Source of the DNA: QHWK01 sp035315685
Lineage (GTDB): Bacteria; Acidobacteriota; Vicinamibacteria; Vicinamibacterales; CAVVIG01
Direction: 5' to 3'
Assembly: GCA_035315685.1 (NCBI GenBank)
Contig: DATFXR010000262.1
Coordinates: 1 to 16,955 of the forward strand
DNA length: 16,955 nt
In this document: piece by piece, positions 6,197 to 16,444 of the stretch
Layout of the letters: every line of letters begins with the position of its first letter
Position numbering within the stretch: the first letter of the stretch is position 1
Position numbers and translations under genes: made by a program
Notes under the pieces: model-generated
Seen by the model: only the letters and a program-made list of their open reading frames with translations
Database searches by the model: none
Told to the model about the DNA's origin: nothing

Positions 6197-7201
6197 ATGA
6201 ATCGCCAGATCCGTCTGAAATCGCGGCCGTCGGGCATGCCGACGACCGGCAACTTCGAGTCGGTCGACGCGCCGATGCCGACCGTGCAGGACGGCGAGGT
6301 GCTGCGCCGGACCTTGTTCTTGTCGCTCGATCCGTATATGCGCGGGCGGATGAGCGACGCGCCGTCCTATGCGGCGCCGGTCAACGTCGGCGACGTCATG
6401 TGCGGTCACACGGTGAGCGAGGTGATCGAGTCGCGTCATCCGGCGCTTCGCAACGGCGACATCGTGGCCGGCTACGACGGCTGGCAGCAGTACGCCGCAG
6501 GGCCCGCGAAAGATCTCCGCAGGCTCGACAGCGGCAATCTCCCGCCGTCCACCGCGATCGGCGTGCTCGGCATGCCCGGGTTCACCGCGTACGTCGGCCT
6601 CTACGACATCGGCCAGCCGAAGCCGGGTGAAACCGTTGTTGTATCGGCCGCCTCGGGCGCCGTCGGATCGATCGTCGGCCAGCTCGCGAAAATCAGAGGC
6701 TGCCGCGCGGTCGGGGTTGCCCGCTCGCGCGAGAAATGCGATTACGTCGTCGGCACTCTCGGCTTCGATGCCTGCGTGAGCTACCAGACCGGCGACCTGG
6801 TCGCGGCCGTGAAGGACGCCTGCCCCGCGGGCGTCGACGTCTACTTCGAGAACGTCGGCGGCGCCGTGCTCGCCGCGATGTTGAAGGTGATCAACCGCGG
6901 CGCGCGCATCCCCCTGTGCGGGTTGATCTCCGAGTACAACGCAACTGAAGATCCCGGCGGCCCGAACCTGCGGCCGCTGCTCGTTCATCGCGCGATGATC
7001 AAAGGGTTCATCGTCAGCGATCACTATGACCGCTTTCCCGCGTTTCTCTCTGAAATGACGCCGCTCGTGCGCGACGGCCGCATCAAGTTCCGCGAGCACA
7101 TCGTCGACGGCCTGGACGCGGCGCCGGCGGCGTTGATCGGCCTGTTCGAGGGGCGCAACTTCGGGAAGCTGCTCGTTCGCGTGTCCGATTCCGGACGGTG
7201 A
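6197..7201 (+). CDS. NADPH-dependent oxidoreductase of the MDR superfamily (CurA/leukotriene B4 dehydrogenase type)
   Basis: 334 residues, close to E. coli CurA (345). Members reduce activated carbon-carbon double bonds of enones and alkenals with NADPH and need no zinc. The order is typical: N-terminal GroES-like part with LFLSLDPYMRGRMSD, then VNVGDVMCGHTVSEV and NGDIVAGYDGWQQYA; GVLGMPGFTAYVGLYDIGQPKPGETVVVSAASGAVGS, where AASGAVGS (residues 151-158) is the NADP-binding loop; GVDVYFENVGG; and the C-terminal MIKGFIVSDHYDRFP. The zinc-binding residues of alcohol dehydrogenases are absent, as expected. It is transcribed divergently from marR and yceI across a palindromic operator, so it is probably derepressed together with them by an electrophile or quinone-type signal (inference). 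Ends 108 bases before the permease gene. Confidence 0.94.
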   Translation: MNRQIRLKSRPSGMPTTGNFESVDAPMPTVQDGEVLRRTLFLSLDPYMRGRMSDAPSYAAPVNVGDVMCGHTVSEVIESRHPALRNGDIVAGYDGWQQYAAGPAKDLRRLDSGNLPPSTAIGVLGMPGFTAYVGLYDIGQPKPGETVVVSAASGAVGSIVGQLAKIRGCRAVGVARSREKCDYVVGTLGFDACVSYQTGDLVAAVKDACPAGVDVYFENVGGAVLAAMLKVINRGARIPLCGLISEYNATEDPGGPNLRPLLVHRAMIKGFIVSDHYDRFPAFLSEMTPLVRDGRIKFREHIVDGLDAAPAALIGLFEGRNFGKLLVRVSDSGR

Positions 7202-7309
7202 CGTCCCGCTTCCGGTCGGAAGTCGGCCGCCAGCGGCGCGTAAGGCACGCTAGATTGGAGAATCGGTCGCGCCGTGGACGGGTACGAAACGTGCCCTGAA
7301 TCGGAGGCC

Positions 7310-9799
7310 ATGGTCGACACCTGGTTCAAGGATCTTGCGTACGCGGCGCGCGGACTGCGGAAGAACGCCGGTTTCACCGCGGTCGCGACGATCACCATAG
7401 CGCTCGGGATCGGCGCCTGCACCGCGATCTTCAGCGTCGTCAACGCCGTGCTGTTGCGGCCGCTGCCGTACGCGGATGCGCAGCGGCTGGTGATCATCTG
7501 GGGTGAGCTGCGCGCGCGCAGCGTCAACGACTGGCCGTTCTCGCCGCCCGACCTTCGCGATCTCACGCAACAATCCACCGCGGTGTTCGACGACGTCGCC
7601 GGCATGATTCCGCCCGGTCGCGTGCCATTTGCCGGCCCCGGCGGCGACCCGGAACAGATCCGCGTTGGCGGCGCGACGCCGAATCTCTTTCGCATTCTCG
7701 GCGCCCGCGTCGCGGTCGGTCGTGACTTCGTCGCCGACGATGCGACGGCGCCGCCGGTGCAGCCGGGCCAACCGCCGGCCGTCCAGGTGCCGCTCTCCGC
7801 GATCATCAGCCACGAGTTCTGGCAGCGACGGTTTGGAGGGGACGCCGGCGTGGTTGGCACCGAGGTCGAGCTGGGCGGCGGCCGCGCTCAGATCGTCGGC
7901 ATCCTTGCGCCCGGTTTCGCGATGCTCTTTCCGCCGCGCGTGAACGTCGATGCCGGGCCGGACATGTGGACGGCTGCACGGATCGACATCGATTCGGCGA
8001 ACCGGAACAATGTCGTGTACCGCGTGGTCGGCCGGCTGAAACCTGGCGTGACGCTGGTGCAGGCCCAGGCGCAGGCCGATCGCGTCGCCGCCGACCTGCG
8101 CGAGCACTTTCCGATCAAGAAGACCTCCGGGCTGTACTTCCACGTCGTGCCGATGTTCGACGATCTGGTCGGCGACGTGCGGCCGGCGATTCTCTCGCTG
8201 ATGGGCGCGGTCGCGTTCGTCCTGTTGATTGCCTCTGCCAACGTCGCAAACCTGCTGGTGGTCCGCGCGTCGGCGCGCGGCCGGGAGCTCGCCGTGCGAG
8301 CGGCGATCGGCGCGAGCCGCGGACAGCTGATCCGGCAGCTGCTGGCCGAGAGCTTCGTCATTGCGGCGGCCGGGACGGTGCTCGGTCTGCTGCTCGCGCG
8401 CTGGGGCGTGGACGCGCTGCTCGCGATCGCGCCGAAAGATCTGCCGCGGCTCGAGGCCGTCGCCATCGATCCGCTCGTGCTCGCCTTCGCGGTTGCCTCT
8501 GGGGTCGTCACTGCGGGGCTGTGCGGTCTCGTGCCGGCATTGCGCGCCTCTCGCGCCGACGTGATGGACGCACTGCGGGCGGCCGGCCGGTCTTCGAACC
8601 TGCGTGGTGGCCGGCGGCTGCGCGGCAGCGTCGTCGTCGCCGAAGTCTCGCTGTCGTTCATTCTGCTGATTGGCGCGGGGCTGATGCTGCGGAGCGTCGC
8701 GGCGCTCAGCCGCGTTGATCCCGGCTTCGATCCGGCGCACGTGCTGACCTTTCAGCTGCAGGCGCAGGCGCGGCAGCCGGAGCAGCGCGCCGCGTTCATG
8801 CAGCAGGTGCGCGAGCGCATCCGCGCGATTCCCGGCGTCGTCGATGCCAGCGCGGCAAACCCGCTGCCGCTCGATGGCCAGTTGATCAACGGCCGGTGGG
8901 GAACCGAGGCGGCGCTGGCCGACGCGGCGAAGTACCGGCAGGCCACCTACCACTTCATCGTGCCGGGCTACTTCGACACCTTGCGGACGCGGTTGATCGC
9001 GGGGCGGGTGTTCAGCGACGCCGACAACAACATCGATCAGAAAAGCGATCTGCCCCGGCAGATCGTCATCGACGACGCGCTCGCGAAACTCGCGTTCGGG
9101 AATGCGCCCGCCGTCGGGAAGCGCCTGCTGGGCCGGATTACCACTGCGGAGCCGCAGTGGTACGACGTGATCGGTGTCGTCGCGCATCAGCGGCACGCAT
9201 CGCTGGCGGTGCCGGGTCCGGAAGCGATCTTCATTGCGAACGGCCACGGCGGCCACGGTGCTGCCACTCATTGGGCGGTGCGAACGACCGGCGATCCGAA
9301 TCTGATCGTGTCTGCCGTACGAGCCGCGGTCGCTTCGGTCGATCCGCGCGCGCCGCTCGCCGACGTGCGGCCGATGACGGCGTTCGTCGACAAGGCAATG
9401 GCGCCGGTGCGATTCACCGCCACGCTGATTGGCATCTTCGCCGGCGTCGCCGTCGTCCTCGCGGCGGTCGGCCTCTACGGCGTGCTGGCGACGATCGTCC
9501 GTCAGCGGACATCGGAGATCGGCATGCGGATGGTGTTCGGGGCGCCGCGGCGGAGCATCCTCAATCTCGTGGTCGGCGAAGGACTGCGGCTCAGTGTGGC
9601 CGGGATGATTGTCGGCGTCGTCGGCGCACTTGCGATCACGCGCCTCATGACCAGCATGCTCGTGGGCGTCGACGCCAGCGATCCGGCGACGTTCGTGGCG
9701 ATCGCGGTGCTGTTCTCGGTGATCGCCATGGTGGCGTCATTGGTGCCGGCCCAACGCGCGGCGAGGCTGGATCCAATGGCGGCGATCCGCGAGGAGTAG
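7310..9799 (+). CDS. MacB/FtsX-type ABC transporter permease (orphan)
   Basis: 829-residue inner-membrane permease of the large acidobacterial MacB-like group. The start opens DTWFKDLAYAARGLRKNAGFT and leads into the first membrane helix (AVATITIALGIGACTAIFSVVNAVLL), then a MacB_PCD periplasmic domain. The first FtsX block begins near residue 293 (ILSLMGAVAFVLLIASANVANLLVVRASARGRE) and includes the coupling-helix motif RAAIGASRGQLIRQLL. A further membrane helix and second periplasmic domain (about 450-700) precede the second FtsX block (from about 703), ending VPAQRAARLDPMAAIREE. I choose ATG 7310 because the family begins here; its GGAGG (7303-7307) is only two bases away, so GTG 7274 remains possible. 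A -10-like TAGATT lies at 7251-7256. No ATP-binding subunit is present in the window, so partner and substrate are unknown. Confidence 0.93.
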   Translation: MVDTWFKDLAYAARGLRKNAGFTAVATITIALGIGACTAIFSVVNAVLLRPLPYADAQRLVIIWGELRARSVNDWPFSPPDLRDLTQQSTAVFDDVAGMIPPGRVPFAGPGGDPEQIRVGGATPNLFRILGARVAVGRDFVADDATAPPVQPGQPPAVQVPLSAIISHEFWQRRFGGDAGVVGTEVELGGGRAQIVGILAPGFAMLFPPRVNVDAGPDMWTAARIDIDSANRNNVVYRVVGRLKPGVTLVQAQAQADRVAADLREHFPIKKTSGLYFHVVPMFDDLVGDVRPAILSLMGAVAFVLLIASANVANLLVVRASARGRELAVRAAIGASRGQLIRQLLAESFVIAAAGTVLGLLLARWGVDALLAIAPKDLPRLEAVAIDPLVLAFAVASGVVTAGLCGLVPALRASRADVMDALRAAGRSSNLRGGRRLRGSVVVAEVSLSFILLIGAGLMLRSVAALSRVDPGFDPAHVLTFQLQAQARQPEQRAAFMQQVRERIRAIPGVVDASAANPLPLDGQLINGRWGTEAALADAAKYRQATYHFIVPGYFDTLRTRLIAGRVFSDADNNIDQKSDLPRQIVIDDALAKLAFGNAPAVGKRLLGRITTAEPQWYDVIGVVAHQRHASLAVPGPEAIFIANGHGGHGAATHWAVRTTGDPNLIVSAVRAAVASVDPRAPLADVRPMTAFVDKAMAPVRFTATLIGIFAGVAVVLAAVGLYGVLATIVRQRTSEIGMRMVFGAPRRSILNLVVGEGLRLSVAGMIVGVVGALAITRLMTSMLVGVDASDPATFVAIAVLFSVIAMVASLVPAQRAARLDPMAAIREE

Positions 9800-9801
9800 G
9801 T

Positions 9802-9856
9802 GTGTGGGACCGATGGGCCCATGGGGCGGGTAGGGAAGGACCGGTCGGTCCCACAC
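9802..9856. terminator. Hairpin between convergent genes, containing dispersed repeat copy 1
   Basis: GTGTGGGACCGA (9802-9813) pairs perfectly over 12 bp with TCGGTCCCACAC (9845-9856), with a 31-base G-rich loop. It fills almost the whole gap between the permease stop (9799) and the CotH-like gene stop (9859), so it could terminate both transcripts, although no T-run follows on either strand. Positions 9804-9831 match the reverse complement of 11226-11253 at 25 of 28 bases. Confidence 0.7.
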
Positions 9857-9858
9857 TC

Positions 9859-11196
9859 CTATTTCGGGTAGTCCCGGCTGATCGCGTCGGCATCGATCCA
9901 CAGCGGGCCCTGGCGCACGGCAGTGCACTTCGCCGCCGCCCAGTGCCAGAGCGCGTCCAGCAGCCACACCTGTACGAGCGTGCCGCTGTACTTGAGCGGC
10001 TCGCTCACCGGCGTACCCGGCGGAATGGGACCTGCCGCCGAGCACGCGACCTGACGGTTCTCGTCGGCGTAGAGCCGCGTGTTCGGAACGGCGACGACCG
10101 GGCGATAGAACGCTTCGTCCGTCTCGATCGATCGATAGAAGCTGTCGAGATACTGCTCAGCGATCTTCTGTCCGCCGGCGTCGAGCGCGGACTGCTCGAG
10201 CGCCCTGTACGCATCGCGCTTGCGGCGGACGAACTCGTGGCGTGCTGCGTCGAGCTCGGCACGGGTGAAGAGCGACCGCGTGCGCTGCACCTGCGCGAGG
10301 ACCTCCGTCTCCGCAGGGGACTTCGTTCCGGCAAACGGCGCGTTGAAGATGTCCTTGAACCACGGGTGATGTCCCGTCACGATCCCTGACACGTCGAAGT
10401 CGTAGAGGATCGGCCGTGCCGTGCCGTCGCCGGTCGCCGCGGCCACGATGTTCCAGAGCGGATGGCGCCGGTCGCAGCGGTAGCGATCGCCGTCGAACAT
10501 CCGCAAACACCAGTCGAAGTTGCCGATCATCGCCTCCGCCAGCGTCAGCCGAACTGTCTCGGCTGGTGCGAACTGCGCGCGCGCGCTGGTGAAGTCCTTC
10601 TCGGCGATCTCATGCGTCCCGCCGAACCGCTTCACCGCCGCGCCGGTGTCCTCGAGCAGCAGCGCCTGCCGGACCAGCGGCTGCTCCTCCGGCGGCGACT
10701 GGCCGGACCGCGGATCGCTGTAGATGTAGGTGATCTTCGCTCCGCGCGCTTTCAGCGCCGGCACTCCGACTGCGTCGAGCAGCCGGTACACGAAGAGTTC
10801 GCGGGCTGGCGAGTGCTCGTTCGGCAGCCGTCCGAACCTGATCGTGATGCCGGCGTCAGGCGCTTCGCCGCAGTGCGTTCCGATTTTGATCGAGCTCAAC
10901 GCGTCGAAGATCGGCGATGTGCGGGCGGCTGCGTCCGGCAGTTGCACCTTCAGCTTGGGAAAGGCGCACTCGCTCGCCCGCCGGCTCGTGTTCCCGCGAA
11001 TGCTGACCTTGACGCCGTCGATGGTGACCGGGCGTCCATTGTCGCGGTAGGTCAGCGTTCCAGTGACGCTGTAGTTCGGGTCGGCGCGCGCACGGAACAA
11101 ATCGTTGAACGGCGCCTTGAGTTCGAGCGCAAGCGGCTCATAGCTCGAGAACAGCGAGGACGCGAGAACGGTGACGAGGGTCAGGCGCGCGAACAT
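9859..11196 (-). CDS. Exported CotH-like protein, possible atypical kinase
   Basis: 445 residues. The N-terminus (MFARLTLVTVLASSLFSS) looks like a signal peptide, so the protein is probably exported. A beta-rich part carries VKVSIRGNTSRRASECAFPKLKVQL, ALSSIKIGTHCG and ELFVYRLLDAVGVPALKARGAKITYIYSD. The middle has MIGNFDWCLR (Asp at residue 228) and ILYDFDVSG (Asp 266 and 268). This spacing (RGN-S..FPKLK, E-x5-L, N-x-D-W, DFD) recalls CotH spore-coat kinases, where an NxD segment and a D-x-D motif supply the catalytic and metal-binding residues; a Cys-containing insert (RYRCDRRHPLWN) lies between. It was recognised by motif logic only, so it may be a non-catalytic relative. The C-terminal part from about residue 380 may be a small Cys-containing domain. 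No clear ribosome site precedes ATG 11196. It lies 62 bases downstream of the Vps10-like gene on the same strand, separated from it by a repeat copy. Confidence 0.82.
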   Translation of the reverse strand: MFARLTLVTVLASSLFSSYEPLALELKAPFNDLFRARADPNYSVTGTLTYRDNGRPVTIDGVKVSIRGNTSRRASECAFPKLKVQLPDAAARTSPIFDALSSIKIGTHCGEAPDAGITIRFGRLPNEHSPARELFVYRLLDAVGVPALKARGAKITYIYSDPRSGQSPPEEQPLVRQALLLEDTGAAVKRFGGTHEIAEKDFTSARAQFAPAETVRLTLAEAMIGNFDWCLRMFDGDRYRCDRRHPLWNIVAAATGDGTARPILYDFDVSGIVTGHHPWFKDIFNAPFAGTKSPAETEVLAQVQRTRSLFTRAELDAARHEFVRRKRDAYRALEQSALDAGGQKIAEQYLDSFYRSIETDEAFYRPVVAVPNTRLYADENRQVACSAAGPIPPGTPVSEPLKYSGTLVQVWLLDALWHWAAAKCTAVRQGPLWIDADAISRDYPK

Positions 11197-11225
11197 TCTT
11201 CGACAGTCGATTCAAGACTGCGGCC

Positions 11226-11253
11226 ACCCGCCCTATGGGCCGATCGGTCGCAC
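11226..11253 (-). repeat. Dispersed 3'-end repeat, copy 2
   Basis: On the minus strand this 28-bp stretch matches 9804-9831 with three mismatches (core GACCGAT, then GGCCCAT, then GGGCGGGT). It starts five bases after the TAA of the Vps10-like gene, just as copy 1 starts four bases after the permease TAG, in the same orientation relative to the gene it follows. The internal CCGATCGG palindrome (11240-11247) allows a small stem, but the long 12-bp hairpin of copy 1 is not present here. Confidence 0.75.
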
Positions 11254-11258
11254 CCTCC

Positions 11259-14309
<3,051 letters not shown>

Positions 14310-14315
14310 GCGCGC

Positions 14316-14321
14316 AGTATA
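14316..14321 (-). promoter_or_regulatory. -10 box TATACT for the Vps10-like gene
   Basis: On the minus strand TATACT (one mismatch to TATAAT) ends six bases before ATG 14309, so the transcript would begin at the start codon. No ribosome binding site is present, which fits a leaderless message. It lies inside the eight-codon extension of the longer reading frame, arguing against the start at 14333. The -35 region (14344-14339, TCGGAA) is weak. Confidence 0.55.
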
Positions 14322-14394
14322 GTGCGCTGCCATGCGAGTTCCGAGAGGCTGGCGCGGGCTGCTTCCGAGGAGAGTTCGAAGCCTGCCCGCCTGC

Positions 14395-14437
14395 GCTCGC
14401 GCACCACGAGCGAGCTAGCCGGCGCGGGACCGGCTAG
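14395..14437. terminator. Two adjacent hairpins downstream of the DUF3761-like gene
   Basis: CTAGCCGG (14415-14422) pairs with CCGGCTAG (14430-14437) around a seven-base loop, and the TAG stop of the minus-strand gene (14436-14434) lies in the stem. Further along, GCGAGC (14415-14410) pairs with GCTCGC (14400-14395). No T-run follows, so this may terminate or only stabilise the 3' end. The rest of 14310-14394 shows only the Vps10-like promoter. Confidence 0.45.
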
Positions 14438-14739
14438 CGGACACCGCCGTGGCCCTCGCACGCGCTGAAGCCGGTGCGGCCGACATGGAAGCGCCCGTCG
14501 TTGCACAGCGCGCGCACGCGGTGAATCGTGACCGGGTAGACCCGATGTCGCACGACATAGTGGGTGCGGCGTCCGTGGTGTCGGATTCGGCCATCGACGG
14601 TGGTGACGGCGTGATGAACGCCGCGGTCGATTCTGTGGACGATTTCCGGTGGACTCGGGGGTTGCGCCGAAACGCCGGTCGGCGCAGAAATCGCGATCGA
14701 GACCGATAACGCCGTGCCTGCAATCAGCTTCCGAAGCAT
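14434..14739 (-). CDS. Small exported DUF3761-like protein, histidine-rich
   Basis: 101 residues. The start at ATG 14739 is fixed by GGGAGG (14750-14745) five bases upstream and by the signal peptide MLRKLIAGTALSVSIAISAPTGVSA, cut before QPPSPP; a longer frame to 14808 would add 23 residues before it. The mature protein carries ten histidines and many arginines, with repeated VHR/RHH-type pairs, then RALCNDGRFHVGRTGFSACEGHGGVR. That block matches the DUF3761 pattern ALC.DG..S.S...GtCs.HGGV, with its two cysteines. The protein ends right after GGV-R, where DUF3761 proteins usually run on a few residues, so the C-terminus is minimal. Role unknown; secreted and possibly metal-binding (inference). 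Divergent from the metallopeptidase gene, with 101 bases between the start codons. Confidence 0.85.
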   Translation of the reverse strand: MLRKLIAGTALSVSIAISAPTGVSAQPPSPPEIVHRIDRGVHHAVTTVDGRIRHHGRRTHYVVRHRVYPVTIHRVRALCNDGRFHVGRTGFSACEGHGGVR

Positions 14740-14828
14740 CGATTCCTCCCATCCGTTACACTGCCAGTCACGTGCCACTCGGCCGGCAGGGATGGCCCGG
14801 TGCGGCATACGTCGGCCTTTATCTTGCT

Positions 14829-14833
14829 GGAGG
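14829..14833 (+). promoter_or_regulatory. Ribosome binding site GGAGG fixing the metallopeptidase start at 14841
   Basis: GGAGG stands seven bases before ATG 14841, an ideal spacing. It is twenty bases before GTG 14854, the only canonical early start in the main frame, and so supports initiation in the other frame. Confidence 0.75.
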
Positions 14834-14840
14834 CACGACC

Positions 14841-15690
14841 ATGAGATGGACCGGTGATCGCGGCGATATCGAAAGATGCGCGAGGGCGGTCGGGGTTGGG
14901 CGGCGGCGCCGTGCCGATCGGCCTCGGCGGTTTCGTGGTGTTGCTGTTGCTCAGTTGGGCGACCGGGACAAATCTCTTCACTCTGCTCGGGACCGACTCG
15001 CAGCCATCGAGCGCCGGCACCTCTGGTCAGGTTCAGAGCTCTCCTGAAGAGGAAAAGCTCGCCGACATGGTTGGCGCCGTCACGAAGGACGTGCAGGACA
15101 TGTGGTCCGAACGTCTCGGAGCCCAGTACGAGCGGACGCGCACCGTGCTGTTCCGCGACTCGATTCGGTCGGCATGCGGCTTCGCCCAGTCAGCGACCGG
15201 TCCGTTCTACTGTCCGGCCGATCGCAAGGTGTATCTCGATCTCGGCTTCTTCGACGAGCTCTCGCGGCGGTTCGGCGCACCGGGCGACTTCGCGCAGGCC
15301 TACGTGATCGCCCACGAGCTCGGCCATCACGTGCAGAACCTTCTCGGCCTGAATGCGCGCGCCGCGCGGGATCGACGCACCGGCGAGGAGAGCGCCTCGG
15401 TTGCGCTCGAACTGCAGGCCGACTGCTTCGCGGGCGTCTGGGGACACGCCGCCTCGGAGCGCGGGCGCTTTCAGGCGGGGCATGTCGAGCTCGATCCGGG
15501 CGATGCCGACGAGGCGATCCGCGCGGCCGGCGCAATCGGCGACGACCGCCTGCAGAAGATGTCGACGGGACACGTGATGCCCGATCGCTTCACCCACGGA
15601 TCGTCGGCGCAGCGCATCGCCTGGTTCAGCCGCGGCATGGAATCGGGCGATCCGCGCGCCTGCGCGACGTCAGCGACGACGACGCGCTGA
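14841..15690 (+). CDS. YpfJ-type neutral zinc metallopeptidase, with an apparent frameshift near its start
   Basis: Membrane-anchored metallopeptidase of the Zn_peptidase (PF04228) family. ATG 14841 opens MRWTGDRGDIE, which is the family N-terminus (MRWxGxRxSxNxED). This frame then fails, while the next frame carries DARGRSGLGGG from GAT 14875, the membrane helix IGLGGFVVLLLLSWATGTNLF, and the catalytic domain: QAYVIAHELGHHVQ (HExxH at 15313-15327), ELQADCFAGVWGH (further ligand), DPGDADEAIRAAGAIGDDRLQ and THGSSAQRIAWFSRGM. Removing one A from GAAAGAT (14871-14877) gives a perfect 282-residue protein. The options are a sequencing or assembly error, a real mutation, translational slippage at the rare AGA codon, or initiation at GTG 14854 (278 residues, no ribosome site). 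The domain identity is certain; whether the native N-terminus is made is open. The 3' end overlaps the opposite small gene by 21 bases. Confidence 0.9.
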
Positions 15691-15909
15691 GATCGCGGCA
15701 CGCACCCGCGCGGCGGCCTCGCGCTGCCGCGCGATGTTGCGCATCGCGCGCGCGCGTGTCGCGTTCACCTGCGCGCGCAGCCGCGCGACCTGCTCCTCCG
15801 GGGTGCGGTGCCGCATGTACGGCAGATCCGGAAACAACTCGAACAGATCCTTCGCATGCGCACGCGGCGTCATCGCGCGGGGCCTGTCATCGCCCGGTCG
15901 GGCCGGCAT
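15670..15909 (-). CDS. Small basic protein of unknown function
   Basis: 79 residues. It opens MPARPGDDRPRAMTPRAHAKDLFELFPDLPYMRHRTPEEQVARLRAQV; the segment from DLFELFPDLP looks like a real protein motif, followed by a long Arg/Ala-rich helix (ARLRAQVNATRARAMRNIARQREAAARVRAAI) that could form a coiled coil or bind nucleic acid. No signal peptide or membrane segment. No ribosome site precedes ATG 15909; an internal Met at 15873 is an alternative start. It begins 17 bases after the stop of the CBM11-like gene on the same strand and its end overlaps the metallopeptidase 3' end by 21 bases. Arg- and Ala-rich frames arise by chance in such G+C-rich DNA, so I hold this at moderate confidence. Confidence 0.5.
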   Translation of the reverse strand: MPARPGDDRPRAMTPRAHAKDLFELFPDLPYMRHRTPEEQVARLRAQVNATRARAMRNIARQREAAARVRAAISARRRR

Positions 15910-15926
15910 CGTTCACACACGCCAGT

Positions 15927-16424
15927 TCAGTGTAGCGCGCCCCACATCAGCGAACCGATCGTTACCACGCCGCTCGTCCCGGGCGTCGTGTTGTTGGTGT
16001 CGACCACGAACATCACCGCGTCGATCGACGCCAGCGGCACCGCCGCCGTCACCGTGCGCGGCACCGGCCGCAGATCGGCGAAGTCGATCGTGACGGTCCG
16101 CGGCGATTCGTCGAGGTAGACCGACCGCTGCCAGCGCGGCGGATTGTCACGGCCGCGCGGACGCAGGTGCACGCCGATCCGCATCGGATGGTCGGCCCGG
16201 CCGGTGAAGGTGACACCGCGGTACGCTGCCAGCCCGCCGCTGACGGCGCCGACCAGCGCGGCGAATTGAGCGGCCGGGCGGCCGGCGCCAAGCGTAAAGC
16301 GCAGCGTCTGCGTCGATGCGTCGACGGCCGACACCTCTGCCGTCGTTGCGCGATCGTGTTCGACGTGCCAGGCCAGAGGGAGATCGACGGTGGCAGGCTG
16401 CGAGAGGCTTGCCGCGACGAGCAC
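15927..16424 (-). CDS. Exported CBM11/galactose-binding-like protein
   Basis: 165 residues from GTG 16424, the first canonical start. The domain begins TVDLPLAWHVEHDRATTAEVSAVDAST and contains LRFTLGAGRPAAQFAALVGAV, YRGVTFTGRADHPMRIGVHLRPRG, RWQRSVYLDESPRTVTIDFADLRPV and LASIDAVMFVVDTNNTTPGTSGVVTIGSLMW. This strand order and the closing FVVDTNN-PG-SG-I segment resemble CBM11 and CIA30-like galactose-binding beta-sandwiches, so it may bind a carbohydrate at the surface or in the periplasm; the family call is by pattern. Codons upstream of GTG read IRIAILTVL, which with VAASLSQPA makes a good signal peptide. That points to a rare ATT start at 16445 overlapping the TGA of the preceding gene. Confidence 0.8.
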   Translation of the reverse strand: MLVAASLSQPATVDLPLAWHVEHDRATTAEVSAVDASTQTLRFTLGAGRPAAQFAALVGAVSGGLAAYRGVTFTGRADHPMRIGVHLRPRGRDNPPRWQRSVYLDESPRTVTIDFADLRPVPRTVTAAVPLASIDAVMFVVDTNNTTPGTSGVVTIGSLMWGALH

Positions 16425-16444
16425 GGTGAGGATCGCGATCCGAA

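Noticed and set aside
7250..9271. Long minus-strand open frame (673 codons) opposite the permease gene
   Set aside because: Arg/His/Gln-rich composition with no domain pattern, membrane segment or signal; it mirrors the codon structure of the clear MacB-like permease on the other strand.
8896..10389. Plus-strand open frame (497 codons) spanning the end of the permease and the CotH-like gene
   Set aside because: Arg/Ala-rich shadow crossing two genes with recognisable products in other frames.
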